NCBI RefSeq assembly: GCF_001039355.2
Contig: NW_019775564.1
Span: 191,136-255,135, forward strand
Reading direction: 5' to 3'
Source: Lingula anatina
Lineage: Eukaryota; Brachiopoda; Lingulata; Lingulida; Lingulidae
Length of the DNA: 64,000 bases
In this document: positions 1 to 10,600 of the stretch, one piece after another
How positions within the stretch are numbered: the first letter of the stretch is position 1
Layout of the letters: each line of letters opens with the position of its first letter
Position numbers and translations under genes: made by a program
The notes under the pieces: generated by a model
Database searches by the model: none
Told to the model about the DNA's origin: nothing
Seen by the model: only the letters and a program-made list of their open reading frames with translations

Positions 1-305
1 TGTTTAAAGCTAGACAAAAACAACAGGCCATATTTGAATCAGAACATAGCTACTTCACTCAAGTCCAGGGTCAAATGGCTGTGTATAACATTCATGAGTA
101 TGATTTTGTTTTGTGCACAGAGAAGTATCTCTTCATTGAATCTGTTATGTTTGATGCTGTTCATTGGGCATCTGTGGTTCCCAAACTGACAAGATTTTAC
201 AAGACATTCATTTTGACAGAGTTGGTGTACACTACTATTAAACATTTTTCTTTTTCATTCAAAAATTCAAGCTTGATTCTATGTATGCATTTAATACCAA
301 ACTGA
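1..305 (+). pseudogene. YqaJ-like recombinase/exonuclease domain fragment (3' end, cut by window edge)
   Basis: The frame is open from base 3 to a stop at 305 and continues leftwards out of the window. It reads ...YFTQVQGQMAVYN..., then a D-F-V / C-T-E-K stretch, then F-D-x-x-H-W-x-S-V-V-P-K-L and a Y-K-T-F run. This order (Y-x-x-Q-V-Q-G-Q-M, D-F-V, E-K, F-D, W, P-K-L, F-Y) is typical of the C-terminal half of YqaJ-family nuclease domains, which in invertebrate genomes often sit in repeat or mobile-element-derived genes. The tail after about residue 60 looks unrelated, so the copy may be truncated. No splice site was needed to explain it. Activity cannot be judged because the N-terminal catalytic residues lie outside the window. 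Confidence 0.6.
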
Positions 306-903
306 GAATATGTGCAATATTATTCTGCATTGTGATCTTGGGTTATGAAAATCTTTAGTGTTTTATTTTTATGCTGTTATAAAAATTCCTTGCATGATAA
401 TAGTTTTTTTTTGTATTTAACATGGATATAGATATTAAATAACACTGTGATAAAGTAAAGGTTTTAAAATATGGTTGTATTAGATGGTGCTATTATATAG
501 GTTTTACCGGAATACAGTAGAATGGAAATGGTTCTCAGGAGTTAACTTTCACCGTTTTAGACTAGATTTTTTCTTTTATTGAACAGTTGATGCAGGATTC
601 AAGTGCAATTTGTATATATTTTATGTATTTAGCAGTGCAATGGATATTTAATTACACTGTGATATAGTAATGTTTTTAATTATAACTTGGTCTCAGATGA
701 TGGTGCTTTAAATTAACATTTCCCATGTAGGTTGGTTTTATTTTACTCTGGTGTTAATGTGCAGCATTTTTAGATTAATTTTAATTGGAAGATGGCATGA
801 TGCTAGTGCATTTACTATATATTTATTTGCAAATTTGGACATGCAACAGCTCAGAAGTGAGCAAATCAAATATGTCTTTGTGTTAATATTTTTGTACGCA
901 GTT
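306..903. other. No gene seen
   Basis: AT-rich sequence between the YqaJ-like fragment and the THAP relic. I see no splice-bounded coding segment. Two weakly similar stretches (around 425-490 and 645-700) share wording of the 'ttaaataacactgtgata' type, suggesting an old internal repeat. Confidence 0.5.
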
Positions 904-1290
904 TTACTTTTCTAAATTAACGATGAAAGAAAGTAAATTTGCTGTGATTAGCTTCTTCAATATAATTTTTCTAGTCCTACTCTCCGCCGCTTCGACCCAT
1001 GTCGCACTTGAAATACTGTTAGCCGTTTTGCGTGACTTTGGTAAATCAGCTGATGGTACTGCATCAATAGACATACTATCTTTCCTGTTTGGCCTCCCGG
1101 ATTGGAAGTGACAGCCACAGACCTTGAAGTTGTCAGTTATATTTTTCAATGAAATGTTCGAACGAACGAATGGCACTAATCCATAGCAATGTCCAACGTC
1201 TGTCCTTTGGAAATACCCAAAAAAATACAAACATTGCCTCTCCGGTGGCTGCAGTTATACACACAGCAGTTGTCATGACCACCCATTACC
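904..1290 (-). pseudogene. Decayed THAP zinc-finger domain
   Basis: Reading the minus strand from about 1290, the frames give a C-C-x-x-N-C start, then a tryptophan-containing middle (R-R-W-T-L-L-W-I), then VCGCHFQSGRP followed by an A-V-P motif. That is the C2CH layout of a THAP domain: C-x(2-4)-C, an invariant Trp, C-x2-H-F, and a closing A-V-P-like motif. The three parts lie in different frames, separated by small indels around 1170-1230, so the copy is broken. The C-terminal part is an open 108-codon frame (904-1230). THAP domains occur in P-element-type transposases and in host DNA-binding proteins. Which of these it derives from is not visible. Confidence 0.5.
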
Positions 1291-1432
1291 AATAAATGCA
1301 AAGAGCGGGAGATCTACTTTACATCGTGACAGCAGTCCATGAAAGCCACTTCTACTCTTTCCCCCTGAGAAACAGTCCCGCACAAAATGGTGCGAACTGC
1401 GCATGCTCCCGATTTCGTGGAAAACACTCTAT

Positions 1433-1783
1433 TGATTTGTATAATTCATTCAAAATAATTGCTCACACAATAGCATAGGATTCAAACGACTGCGCATGCA
1501 CGAAAACTGCACTGTTTGAAATGAACAAGTTGTTGAAATTGACAAAGCCTCCCAGTGTTTACCCGCTGGTTGATTTAATTAAATTTGCCCTATGGTGTTC
1601 TTTTGAAAATATATATTTGATTTTATGTTTTATAAAGTAAATTCATTGGAATTTCCTTAGAATAACAGGGATCCTTATTCCTGAGTCAAAATGTTGTAGG
1701 GCCACTTTGGCCCACTTGGTCAAAACAATTGGGCCATTTTTAAAAAAATGTGTAACAAAGTGATCAAAATTATTATATTATAA
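1433..1783 (+). repeat. Dispersed direct repeat A, copy 1
   Basis: This ~350-bp stretch recurs with few changes at 3870-4231. It spans from 'ttgatttgtataattcat' to 'caaaattattatattata'. It contains the GGGCCACTTTGGCCCACTTGG segment and no convincing coding frame. Flanking sequence on both sides differs between the copies, so this is an interspersed repeat rather than a larger duplication. Confidence 0.85.
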
Positions 1784-2815
1784 TAAACACATACAGTGAC
1801 AATAAAGACATAGACAGTGATCAGAATACATATAGATACATTCAATGTCTCAACAGACAATGCAAAGGCATCAAGATTTATACATGAAATTTTGTTTATA
1901 TCAAGATTTTTGCTAAGCGAACCCTCGCCCCTCAACTCCAAACAGTTAACATTGTCACCTTGAACATATCAAAATGTGATTTGGATCTCAATGACCCATT
2001 TACAATTGATTATTTCCCAGTTACAACATATAGTGGTGAGGTCAGAAAGGGATTGAATAGAATCAGCAGTAGGGCAATACTGTTGTTGCACTGACCTTTG
2101 CTGACACTGTGTGGTTGTAGAACGAGATGGTGAACAGATGAATTCAACTGTCCTCAGTGTGATGATAATCCAGGAAACACCTTCATTTCTACTGAAAACA
2201 GATAATAAATCATCAATTATATATATATATACGTTAGTTACAACACAGACATAACACAGTGATCATAATATATTATTATATTATAATAAACATATACAGC
2301 ACCAATAAAGACATAGACAGTGATCAGAATACATGCATGCAGACACATTCAATGTCACAACAGACAATGAACAGTCATCAGAATTTATACATGAAATTTT
2401 GTTTATATCAAGATTTTTGCTGAGCACACCCCCGCCCCCAAACAGTTTATATTAACCCTTAATTGTCAACTTGAATATGTATAAAACTGAGTGGGATCTA
2501 ATTCACCTTTTTCCAAAACGATAATTTCTCAGCTAAAACATATAGCGACAATGTTCACAATGGGATTGAAGAGAATCAACAGTGTAGCAATATCGTTGTC
2601 GAACTGACCTGTGCTGATGATGTGAGGCTGAGATGAGTTCAGCAGAATACATACAGACTCATTTAATGTCACAGCAGACAATGCACAAGCATCAGAATGT
2701 ATACATAAAATTTTGTCTATATCAAAATTTTTGCTAAGCGCACAACTCCCTCCCACCCCCACCCAAATTTCAACAGTTCACATTAACCCTTTAAAGTCAT
2801 CTTGAGCATATCTAA
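1755..2815. repeat. Three imperfect copies of repeat B (~200 bp each)
   Basis: A unit containing 'acagtgatcagaatacat', 'cattcaatgtc', 'acagacaatg', 'catgaaattttgtttatat' and 'aagatttttgctaagc' occurs at about 1755-1960, 2255-2480 and 2640-2815 in the same orientation. A C-rich tract follows each copy. Spacing is irregular (~500 and ~370 bp) and the third copy is the most diverged. No coding potential is seen. Confidence 0.75.
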
Positions 2816-3475
2816 AACTGAGTATGCATGATATAATGACAAAATATTACAGATATAAAGAGTTTATTCTCCTGGTCATGTACGTGTTATGTAATTATGT
2901 ACAGACACAGATGTGTCATTATGGGAAAACTGTGTTACTTATTATTATTTTCAACTTACAAGTATGATTTATAGGATTGGCATGCAGTTCAAATAAGAAA
3001 GCCAGCTCAAATGGGTTATCATTTATTATTGAATTTATGCAGTTTTATGTGAAATTTTCATTTTTCTCATTCTGACATTTTCAAAGTGTGAACTAGTACT
3101 CCCATGGGCCTGAAGCCTTACGCTTGTTACACATTTCACTTACATTGGTATTACCAGTTGAGCATAATTAAAATTTGATGTTGAATTTGCAGTTAAGCAT
3201 AATGTACTTTTGCATTAGAATTGACAGTAGCCTATTTTGTGCATTGTTATTGTCTGCTTTTTGTCTGTACATTTGACAGCTTTGCTGCCTTGTTTTTTAT
3301 TAGTTTTAAAATAATGGATAAGCTGAACCCTTTTTGTTTTAACAAAATGTCAGATTTTTCTGTTTTTGTATTTTAAAAATAATACAACTTTCAAAATTGG
3401 CATAGAATTATTGTGTTTAGTTTTTTAAAATCAATTTTGAAGTTCTTTGAGCTTTTTTAATACTAAATTCTCTAT

Positions 3476-3690
3476 CTCTCTTACCACACCCTCCCACAAA
3501 CAAGTTCTCTCTCTCACTCCCCCTTCTCTCTATCTCCCTAACACACACACACACTAACTCTTTCACTCTTTCTCTCTCTCTCTCTCACACACACATAGAC
3601 AGACAAGAAACACACCAAGACATGAAGATTGAACACAATCACACACACACTAACTCTTTCTCTCTTTCACACACACACACACGAAACACA
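3476..3690. repeat. CT/CA low-complexity tract
   Basis: Runs of (CT)n and (CA)n, with 'acacactaactctttc' occurring twice. Simple sequence only. Confidence 0.9.
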
Positions 3691-3869
3691 CCAAGACATC
3701 ATTGAGATTAAATGAAGACTTCAGCTTCACTGTAAGGTGCTGCCGCCAAGTGGATAAAGCAAGCACTACATTGTAAAATGCAGCAGTATGGGAAGAGCAT
3801 CCCCAAGCAGTAAAGTATCATATCTTGAAATAGAAAATATGTAACAAACCAAAGAAAAATGAACAAATT

Positions 3870-4231
3870 GATTTGTATAATTCATTCAAAATAATTGTGC
3901 ACACAATAGCACAGGATTCAAACGACTGCGCATGCACGAAAACTGCACTGTTTGAAATGTACAAGTTGTTGAAATTGACAAAGCCTCCCAGTGTTTACCC
4001 ACTGGTTGATTTAATTAAATTTGCCCTGTGGTGTTCTTTTGAAAATTTATATTAGAAACATTCTATTGATTTTTTGTTTTAAAAAGTAAATTCATTGGAA
4101 TTTCCTTAGAATAACAGGGATCCTTATTCCTGAGTCAAAATCTCGTAGGGCCACTTTGGCCCACTTGGTCAAAACAATTGGGCCATTTTTAAAAAATGTG
4201 TAACAAAGTGATCAAAATTATTATATTATAA
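3870..4231 (+). repeat. Dispersed direct repeat A, copy 2
   Basis: Near-identical to 1433-1783, with a few substitutions and a short extra stretch near 4050. Sequence similarity stops abruptly at about 4231, where copy 1 continues into repeat B. Family not recognised. Confidence 0.85.
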
Positions 4232-6001
4232 CTAGAGGATCAGAGAGGCGATACCGCCTCCGAATATTGTACCACCAGCTGGAGTAAGCGCAATCATATA
4301 CAGTTTTGTGCAGAGAAGATGACATTACGGATACGGATAAAGCAAAAACGATTAAGTTGTCTTACGTACGCCCCTTAAGAGGACAAAAGAATTGTGTGAA
4401 AATTCATAAGCTAAGGACAATGCCGACTTACGTATATTTTACGGACATCTTACGTACATCTTACACACATGCAGCGATGAGTAAGAAGGGGTGGTCTTAT
4501 GTAAATAGGGTGACGGCGGGGTGTTTCTCGCCTTGCGGCAACACAACCATGTGTGAAAAGAGGCGTGATATATGATCCCGCTTAATTGTGGGCTATTAAA
4601 TCGTCCTCTGTTATGCTGCGACGCGACCCAAACATGACTTTGCCCTGGTTAGAATGGGACGTTTAAGAGTAATTTACATTGATTTATTGATTTCTTGTAA
4701 AAAATCAATCTCAACAGAGACTACTAGGATGCCCAGTCAATCCTTACCTTCGCCAGCAGTTATGCACGCGATTCTTCTTTTAAAAGGTGTAAGGCATTTT
4801 TTTCAAACAACTTGTTTCTCAAGCTCCGCCGACTTTAAAATGGCCAAAAAAAAAAAATAAATAAATAAATAAAATACATAAAATTGAAACCAAAAATAAT
4901 TTTGTTTTTTTTTTTCACCGATGTCCGACTGATCATACTGTTCAATTGGAATAACATAAACGCAAAAATTCTTACTCTCACGTCACATGACTGCCTACAA
5001 GTTGTAAACGAAGGCCATTTGTGCCAAGGTAAACGCTTGGTTCATTTCCTCGAGCTTCCGGTTTTTAAGCCAATCAGTACTTCGTTGATATTTTACACTA
5101 CACATTCGACTACATGTGTCAAATTAATGCAAAATGGCGGGAAAGTGAGCTGGAGTAGCCGTCTTGATTTAAGCAGGAATTTGACCACTGTTGTGTGGCT
5201 CAGTTTATAGTAAGGGGGAACCAAAATTATTATGCAAAATGGTCTGCCCGGCCAGTGTTACAGATGTTTTAGGCAATTTTATTGACTACTTTCTGTCGGA
5301 AATGAACATATCAGTTGCAACACTTGCGTCACGTGTGGAGTGTTTAAACAGGGAACCAGCAGCGTAAAGAGCACAAAGCATGTTTTTTTATTATTATTTT
5401 GTAATTTACAAGAATGATTGACATTTATTTAGAAAAATAAAACATTGAAAATAAATTGCTGTTTTTTGTCCAGAAATTGCTTTACTGTGTTTTAGTTTTT
5501 ACCATTCTCTAATGTAGTGTTGAAAGTGAGTTACCTAAAAGTATTTTTCACTTTTTTCACTATTTTTCACTTTTCACCCCATCCGACCTCTGTCAAAAAT
5601 TAAAATTGTTTGAGAAAATAGTAATTAAGGCGTGAATATCACTGTAACACTACCTTTGTTAAACGCACAATTACAGGCCAGTCATTATCGGTGGGGGTGA
5701 GGGGGGGGTATACGCTAAATCTATTGTATTACAATATATAGAGCCTGTGTCTGCTTTGACAAGAGTCAGTATGGTGTACAATACTAGATAGTAAAGAGGT
5801 GCTAATAGTAATCCGTAATTATGCCGTTTCTGTAGCACATCCCACTCCCTTGATTTTAGTTTGCTTACTAGTCGATACCCTATTTAGCGCAGTCTAATTT
5901 TAAGAGTGTTGTTTTTTTTTTTTTTACCCGTTTAAGCAACGTCCAATCCTATGTCATGAACATCAAACTTACAGATCACATCAACAACATAACAGTATAA
6001 A
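4232..6001. other. No gene seen
   Basis: Short open frames here (for example 4306-4575) have no recognisable motif and no supporting splice sites. An A-rich run with 'aaataaataaataaa' lies at 4848-4872, and T- and G-runs occur at 4903-4915, 5701-5709 and 5912-5925. Repeat-derived sequence is likely but unassigned. Confidence 0.5.
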
Positions 6002-7180
6002 TCTTAACGGAACCTTCTTTCTGTAATGTTTGAGTTAATTGGTGGTGGGCAGAGTCTTATTATTCAATGATGATAATAATAATTGTAGAAGTAGGGCTAC
6101 ATGTAGTCGCACAAAAGCACATTCCTTAATTCTGTGATCTATTCTAGGGTGTAGGTTTTCGTATATTTTTAACTGTACCATCAACTTACCAGCTTTGGAC
6201 AACTGGCGAGCAGACAACTCCGTGCTTTTGATTTCCTCTAGGGATGATAATTTCACTGTTGTCAGGTGCTGGTCTCGTATCGGCAGTTGCCGCAGGGAGC
6301 GTGATTGAAATCAAAACTTGGCACATTTTGAAAGTTTAAGTCGGACAAAAGAATTTCAGGTGACCCTTTTAATCAGAGCTGCCAGGTAAGCTAACAGTTT
6401 AATTACTGCAACGTACAGGTAAATTGAGAGTTGCGATAAGTTCACCTTCTTCCTATCTCTCCATCAACATATTTCTTGAGACTGCCTTTATTTTCGTTCA
6501 CTGTTCCACAAGGATAATTATCAAACGAAGAACATTGTATGGAGAAGGGGTTTTTATTCATTATTTTATTCATGAAACAATAAGCAAACTNTCTTAACGG
6601 AACCTTCTTTCTGTAATGTTTGAGTTAATTGGTGGTGGGCAGAGTCTTATTATTCAATGATGATAATAATAATTGTAGAAGTAGGGCTACATGTAGTCGC
6701 ACAAAAGCACATTCCTTAATTCTGTGATCTATTCTAGGGTGTAGGTTTTCGTATATTTTTAACTGTACCATCAACTTACCAGCTTTGGACAACTGGCGAG
6801 CAGACAACTCCGTGCTTTTGATTTCCTCTAGGGATGATAATTTCACTGTTGTCAGGTGCTGGTCTCGTATCGGCAGTTGCCGCAGGGAGCGTGATTGAAA
6901 TCAAAACTTGGCACATTTTGAAAGTTTAAGTCGGACAAAAGAATTTCAGGTGACCCTTTTAATCAGAGCTGCCAGGTAAGCTAACAGTTTAATTACTGCA
7001 ACGTACAGGTAAATTGAGAGTTGCGATAAGTTCACCTTCTTCCTATCTCTCCATCAACATATTTCTTGAGACTGCCTTTATTTTCGTTCACTGTTCCACA
7101 AGGATAATTATCAAACGAAGAACATTGTATGGAGAAGGGGTTTTTATTCATTATTTTATTCATGAAACAATAAGCAAACT
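6002..7180 (+). repeat. 589-bp exact direct repeat around a single N (6591)
   Basis: Bases 6002-6590 are repeated at 6592-7180 without a difference that I could find, separated by one N at 6591. Exact identity plus a one-base gap placeholder is what results when two overlapping contig ends are placed end to end. Most likely an assembly artefact, not a biological duplication. Confidence 0.9.
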
Positions 7181-7458
7181 GCTTGTTTCAGCAGAAGGAT
7201 GGGAATATAAAACCATTTATTTAAAATAAAGTTCTTAAAAAACTGTTTGCTTAAAGCAGTCCATCAAGATACACGTGAACTAAATCTGGATTGAATAAGT
7301 TGTATGAATAATGTCATAAAAGAATATTTGCTATATGAATATATGCCAGACATTTCACTCACTGCAATAGATAGAATATTCTGCTATAAAATCGAAAAAA
7401 AAAAACAGAAGGTAATGGTGACAGCCCGTATCGGTAATGTATAATTTGGCAGAGCAAG

Positions 7459-7459
7459 N
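7459..7459. other. Assembly gap (single N)
   Basis: A single N marks a contig join. Sequence to the right starts inside a partial copy of the receptor's PSI2 exon. Sequence to the left shows no similarity to the corresponding part of copy 2. The missing first seven exons of receptor copy 1 may be hidden by this join. Confidence 0.85.
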
Positions 7460-7541
7460 TCCTGTACCAGCAGTTGTTGGGCCTGTGACTTGTGTATATA
7501 TGCTAACACCTGTATGTATGTATTATTACTGTAGGTGTGTG
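7460..7541 (+). repeat. 82-bp partial tandem duplicate of acceptor plus PSI2-exon start
   Basis: Bases 7460-7541 resemble 7542 onward with an 82-bp period. The unit carries the start of the PSI2 exon (S-C-T-S-S-C-W-A-C-D in frame) and then runs straight into the intron end 'tattattactgtag'. Only the second unit continues into the full 115-nt exon. It abuts the N at 7459, so part of the structure may come from assembly. Confidence 0.7.
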
Positions 7542-7649
7542 TCCTGTACCAGCAGTAGTTGGGCCTGTGACTGGTGTATATATGCTAACAGATGCACCCA
7601 CGCCAGTAGTACTTGTAATCCTAGTGGAGGGGTATTAGCAGGACAGAAT
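7535..7649 (+). CDS. Copy 1 PSI2 exon
   Basis: Cysteine-rich exon reading [14 protein letters not shown], the PSI pattern of plexin PSI2 (C..C..S.W.C.WC). Acceptor 'attactgtag', donor GTACGT. Same length (115 nt) as copy 2 exon 8. Confidence 0.8.
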
Positions 7650-10600
7650 GTACGTTCAATTCTTTTTTTTATTAGTCCGTGTACACCCTTTTTCTTCCAA
7701 ACCTAGATAAAGCCAGATAATCCTGGCCACTGCATGGTGCAATTTTTCATGCTTGTGACATGTAAAACACTGCTACTGAAACTAGAAATGAATATCATTT
7801 TACGCACAATTTTTAATGTCGGTTTTCAAGAGCAGAAACATGTTTACGAACAAGAAACAGTGCTGAATTCTTTCCTTCATTTCAGAGTCATGTCAATGTA
7901 GGTATTAAAGGACCCACCCTGTGTCCCCAGCTCCGGCCACGTGTACAAGAAGTCCTGTTACCTGCTGGGGTACCTAAAGTGATCTCACTGATTGGAAAGA
8001 ACCTACCTGTACCACAAGTAAAGATTCTCTAAAATGTGGTTCTTTTAAATCACGTTATCGTTACTTATATGTACACATAGGAATACATTCTTCTTACACA
8101 TGTTTTTTTCTATTTGTGTTAGAGAACCTTAGAATTATGGGACGATAGATTTTGGTTTTTCATTATAACAATAAAGCAAGAATTCATTTCTAAATCAGTT
8201 CCAATAAAAAGACTGACATAAACCAGATATTCGCACTCCAAATAGATTTTTAGGAAGTTAAACATTTTGTTGTGCTCTGCAATTATTTTGCTTGTTCCTG
8301 ACCTTGCCCCAACGTCATTCCAGGCTGGCCAAGGTGGTTATCTATGTAAGATAGCCACTAACACAGTCCCAGCTATCAGACAGAATGATAGTGCCATAGA
8401 CTGCCAGAACCACGCTGCGAGTAGATATCACACACAAACATATTACGATATAGTGAACATTCAGTTTGTTCCTTAAAGGCCAACTTATATCAGATTCCGC
8501 TTTACCGTATCATAAGCCCATCAGATCTAAGAGAAGACCAAGTTATTACTGTGTAAACTAGTCATATATTGAAACATGTTGGTCTAAATTTTTGCCTGTT
8601 GCTGTTCTTTTCTAAACAGGCAGATTGTGATAAAGTAGGAAGTATCCTGATACTTACTCCAAGTATATTATTATTAATTAAGAAGTAATATTTATAGTAA
8701 GAAGATAATTTAGAATAGGATGATATATTTTTCCAAGATAAAGACAGTTGGTCTGAAATTTGATCTCCGTTGATTTTTTTTGTTGTTCATGATAGTCGTT
8801 ATTATTAAATCAGACGTTTGGTTGTATTTAACGGGTTTTACGTTCATTATTCCAGTATATATACACAGCCAATACAGGGAAGGAGAAACACCAAATCCAA
8901 GTGATCTGGAACAATAACCATGTGATTGATCAACTAAAAGGTTCTGAAGTCAGTGGTATGTATTGTACACCAAATCAGTTTTACTTCCTTTTTTATCTTA
9001 AACTAAATGTGTTTAATAGATGTAAAGATTTGGAATGTGTAAACGCTTTAATATGTTATTCTGCCTTCTCAGAAAGAATCATACCACCTGTCGCTCAGAA
9101 GCCGAAGTATGTGATTTCACATGCGAAGATATTTTGAAAGTCTCTTATTTTGTTGTCAGTTTACTTGTATTACTGTCAATTCTTTTCATGGTTACAGCTA
9201 TGTACAACACAATTGTAACATTGTTTGGCAGTATTTATGATATATTTTTGGTATACCATTACTTCACGATAATGTCACTGTTATTTTAGCAATCATGTAC
9301 TGTACAAAATGTTTTGCAAGTCAAGTGTCTTGTTGGTAGTTTACTGGTATTACTGTTAATTATTTAAATTGTTACAACTAAAGCGTATGTACAACACAAA
9401 TGTAACATTGTTGGGCAGTACATGTTTAGTAATTATGGTACACCATTACAGAATGATGTTACTGTTATTTCAGCCACCCTGTACAAGTGTGACATCCTGG
9501 GGACCACATGTGGCACATGTATTGGTGCCGTGGATACAAAATTTAGATGTGCTTTCTGTGGAGGGACGTGCAAGTATCGCCCAACATGCAGTGTGCCAAC
9601 TGACAGCACTTGCCCTAATGTTATCATTAACTGGGTTAGTGCGGTTATATATTGTAAATTTCATGTACTTGCCACCAGTCAGTCTGATACTTTATGTCAA
9701 CATTTAGAAGTTTTTGTATAGTAATTATCTTAGATTTCAAGTGCCACATGGATATGCTTTTCAATATGGTAACCCACAGCATACATTTTTTTCTTGAGAC
9801 GTTTTATTTTTTGTATTTAACAAACAATTATAATATATAACAGAAATTGGAACACAGTAGAAGAGTTAATCAGTATATTTATCTATGAGTATGACAACCT
9901 TAAAAAGTATAAACAATGTCTTCCAGGTTTTTCCACTGAGTGCCCCAGTTGAAGGTCACACCAAGGTCACCATCAATGGCACCAATTTAGGCACCTCTGA
10001 TGCCAGTATACCCACTGTTAGACTGGCTGGGGTGATCTGTAGACCTGTTGTAGAAGACTATGTGGTCTCAAAGAGGTAAGGAACAGTGTCTGAACCTGTT
10101 CAATTCCCACGATAGTGGGTATTGGCGTCCAATAATTCACTTCAGTTAAATGAAATTAGACATATATAACAACAGTATGTCAATGCATTCTTGGATAGCG
10201 TTGTGGTATAGAGATTTAATTACAATTGCAACATATAGAATTGTAACATTTTACTTAAAGGAGTACATTTTTTAATCAATTGCAAATCCAATTTTTTTCT
10301 TGGTATTTTTCTGCCTTATGTGTCCACTAGACCCCGTAAGCTGCTTTGTCTGCAAAACCATTTCTTCTACTGCTTTATTTCCTAAAATCATTTTTGCATG
10401 GTTTTAGAATTGTGTGTACGGCAGCGGAAGCTCCAAGCAGGGTGGCCAGGAATGGTTCCATAGAAGTCCAGGTCCAGGGTTTGGGCAAAGTATTCCGCTA
10501 CTCCCAGATGTTCAGATATGTGGTGAGTACTTTTTTAAAGACAACTTATACCGCATCACTGATGTTAATTGAATTATGGAATTACAGTCAGGGTATACAG

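Noticed and set aside
6190-6300. Minus-strand exon-like segment ending in a GTAAGT donor (S-S-L-E-E-I-K-S-T-E-L-S), present twice through the 589-bp repeat
   Set aside because: No convincing acceptor or start, no recognised family. Kept out for lack of support.
9077-9138. Conserved intronic segment (also 30717-30790) with Cys codons, looking like an extra exon before PSI3
   Set aside because: Exon 11 joins exon 12 in phase directly. Inserting this segment brings an in-frame stop in copy 2 (TAA) and in copy 1 (TGA), and the two copies differ by a frame-changing indel.
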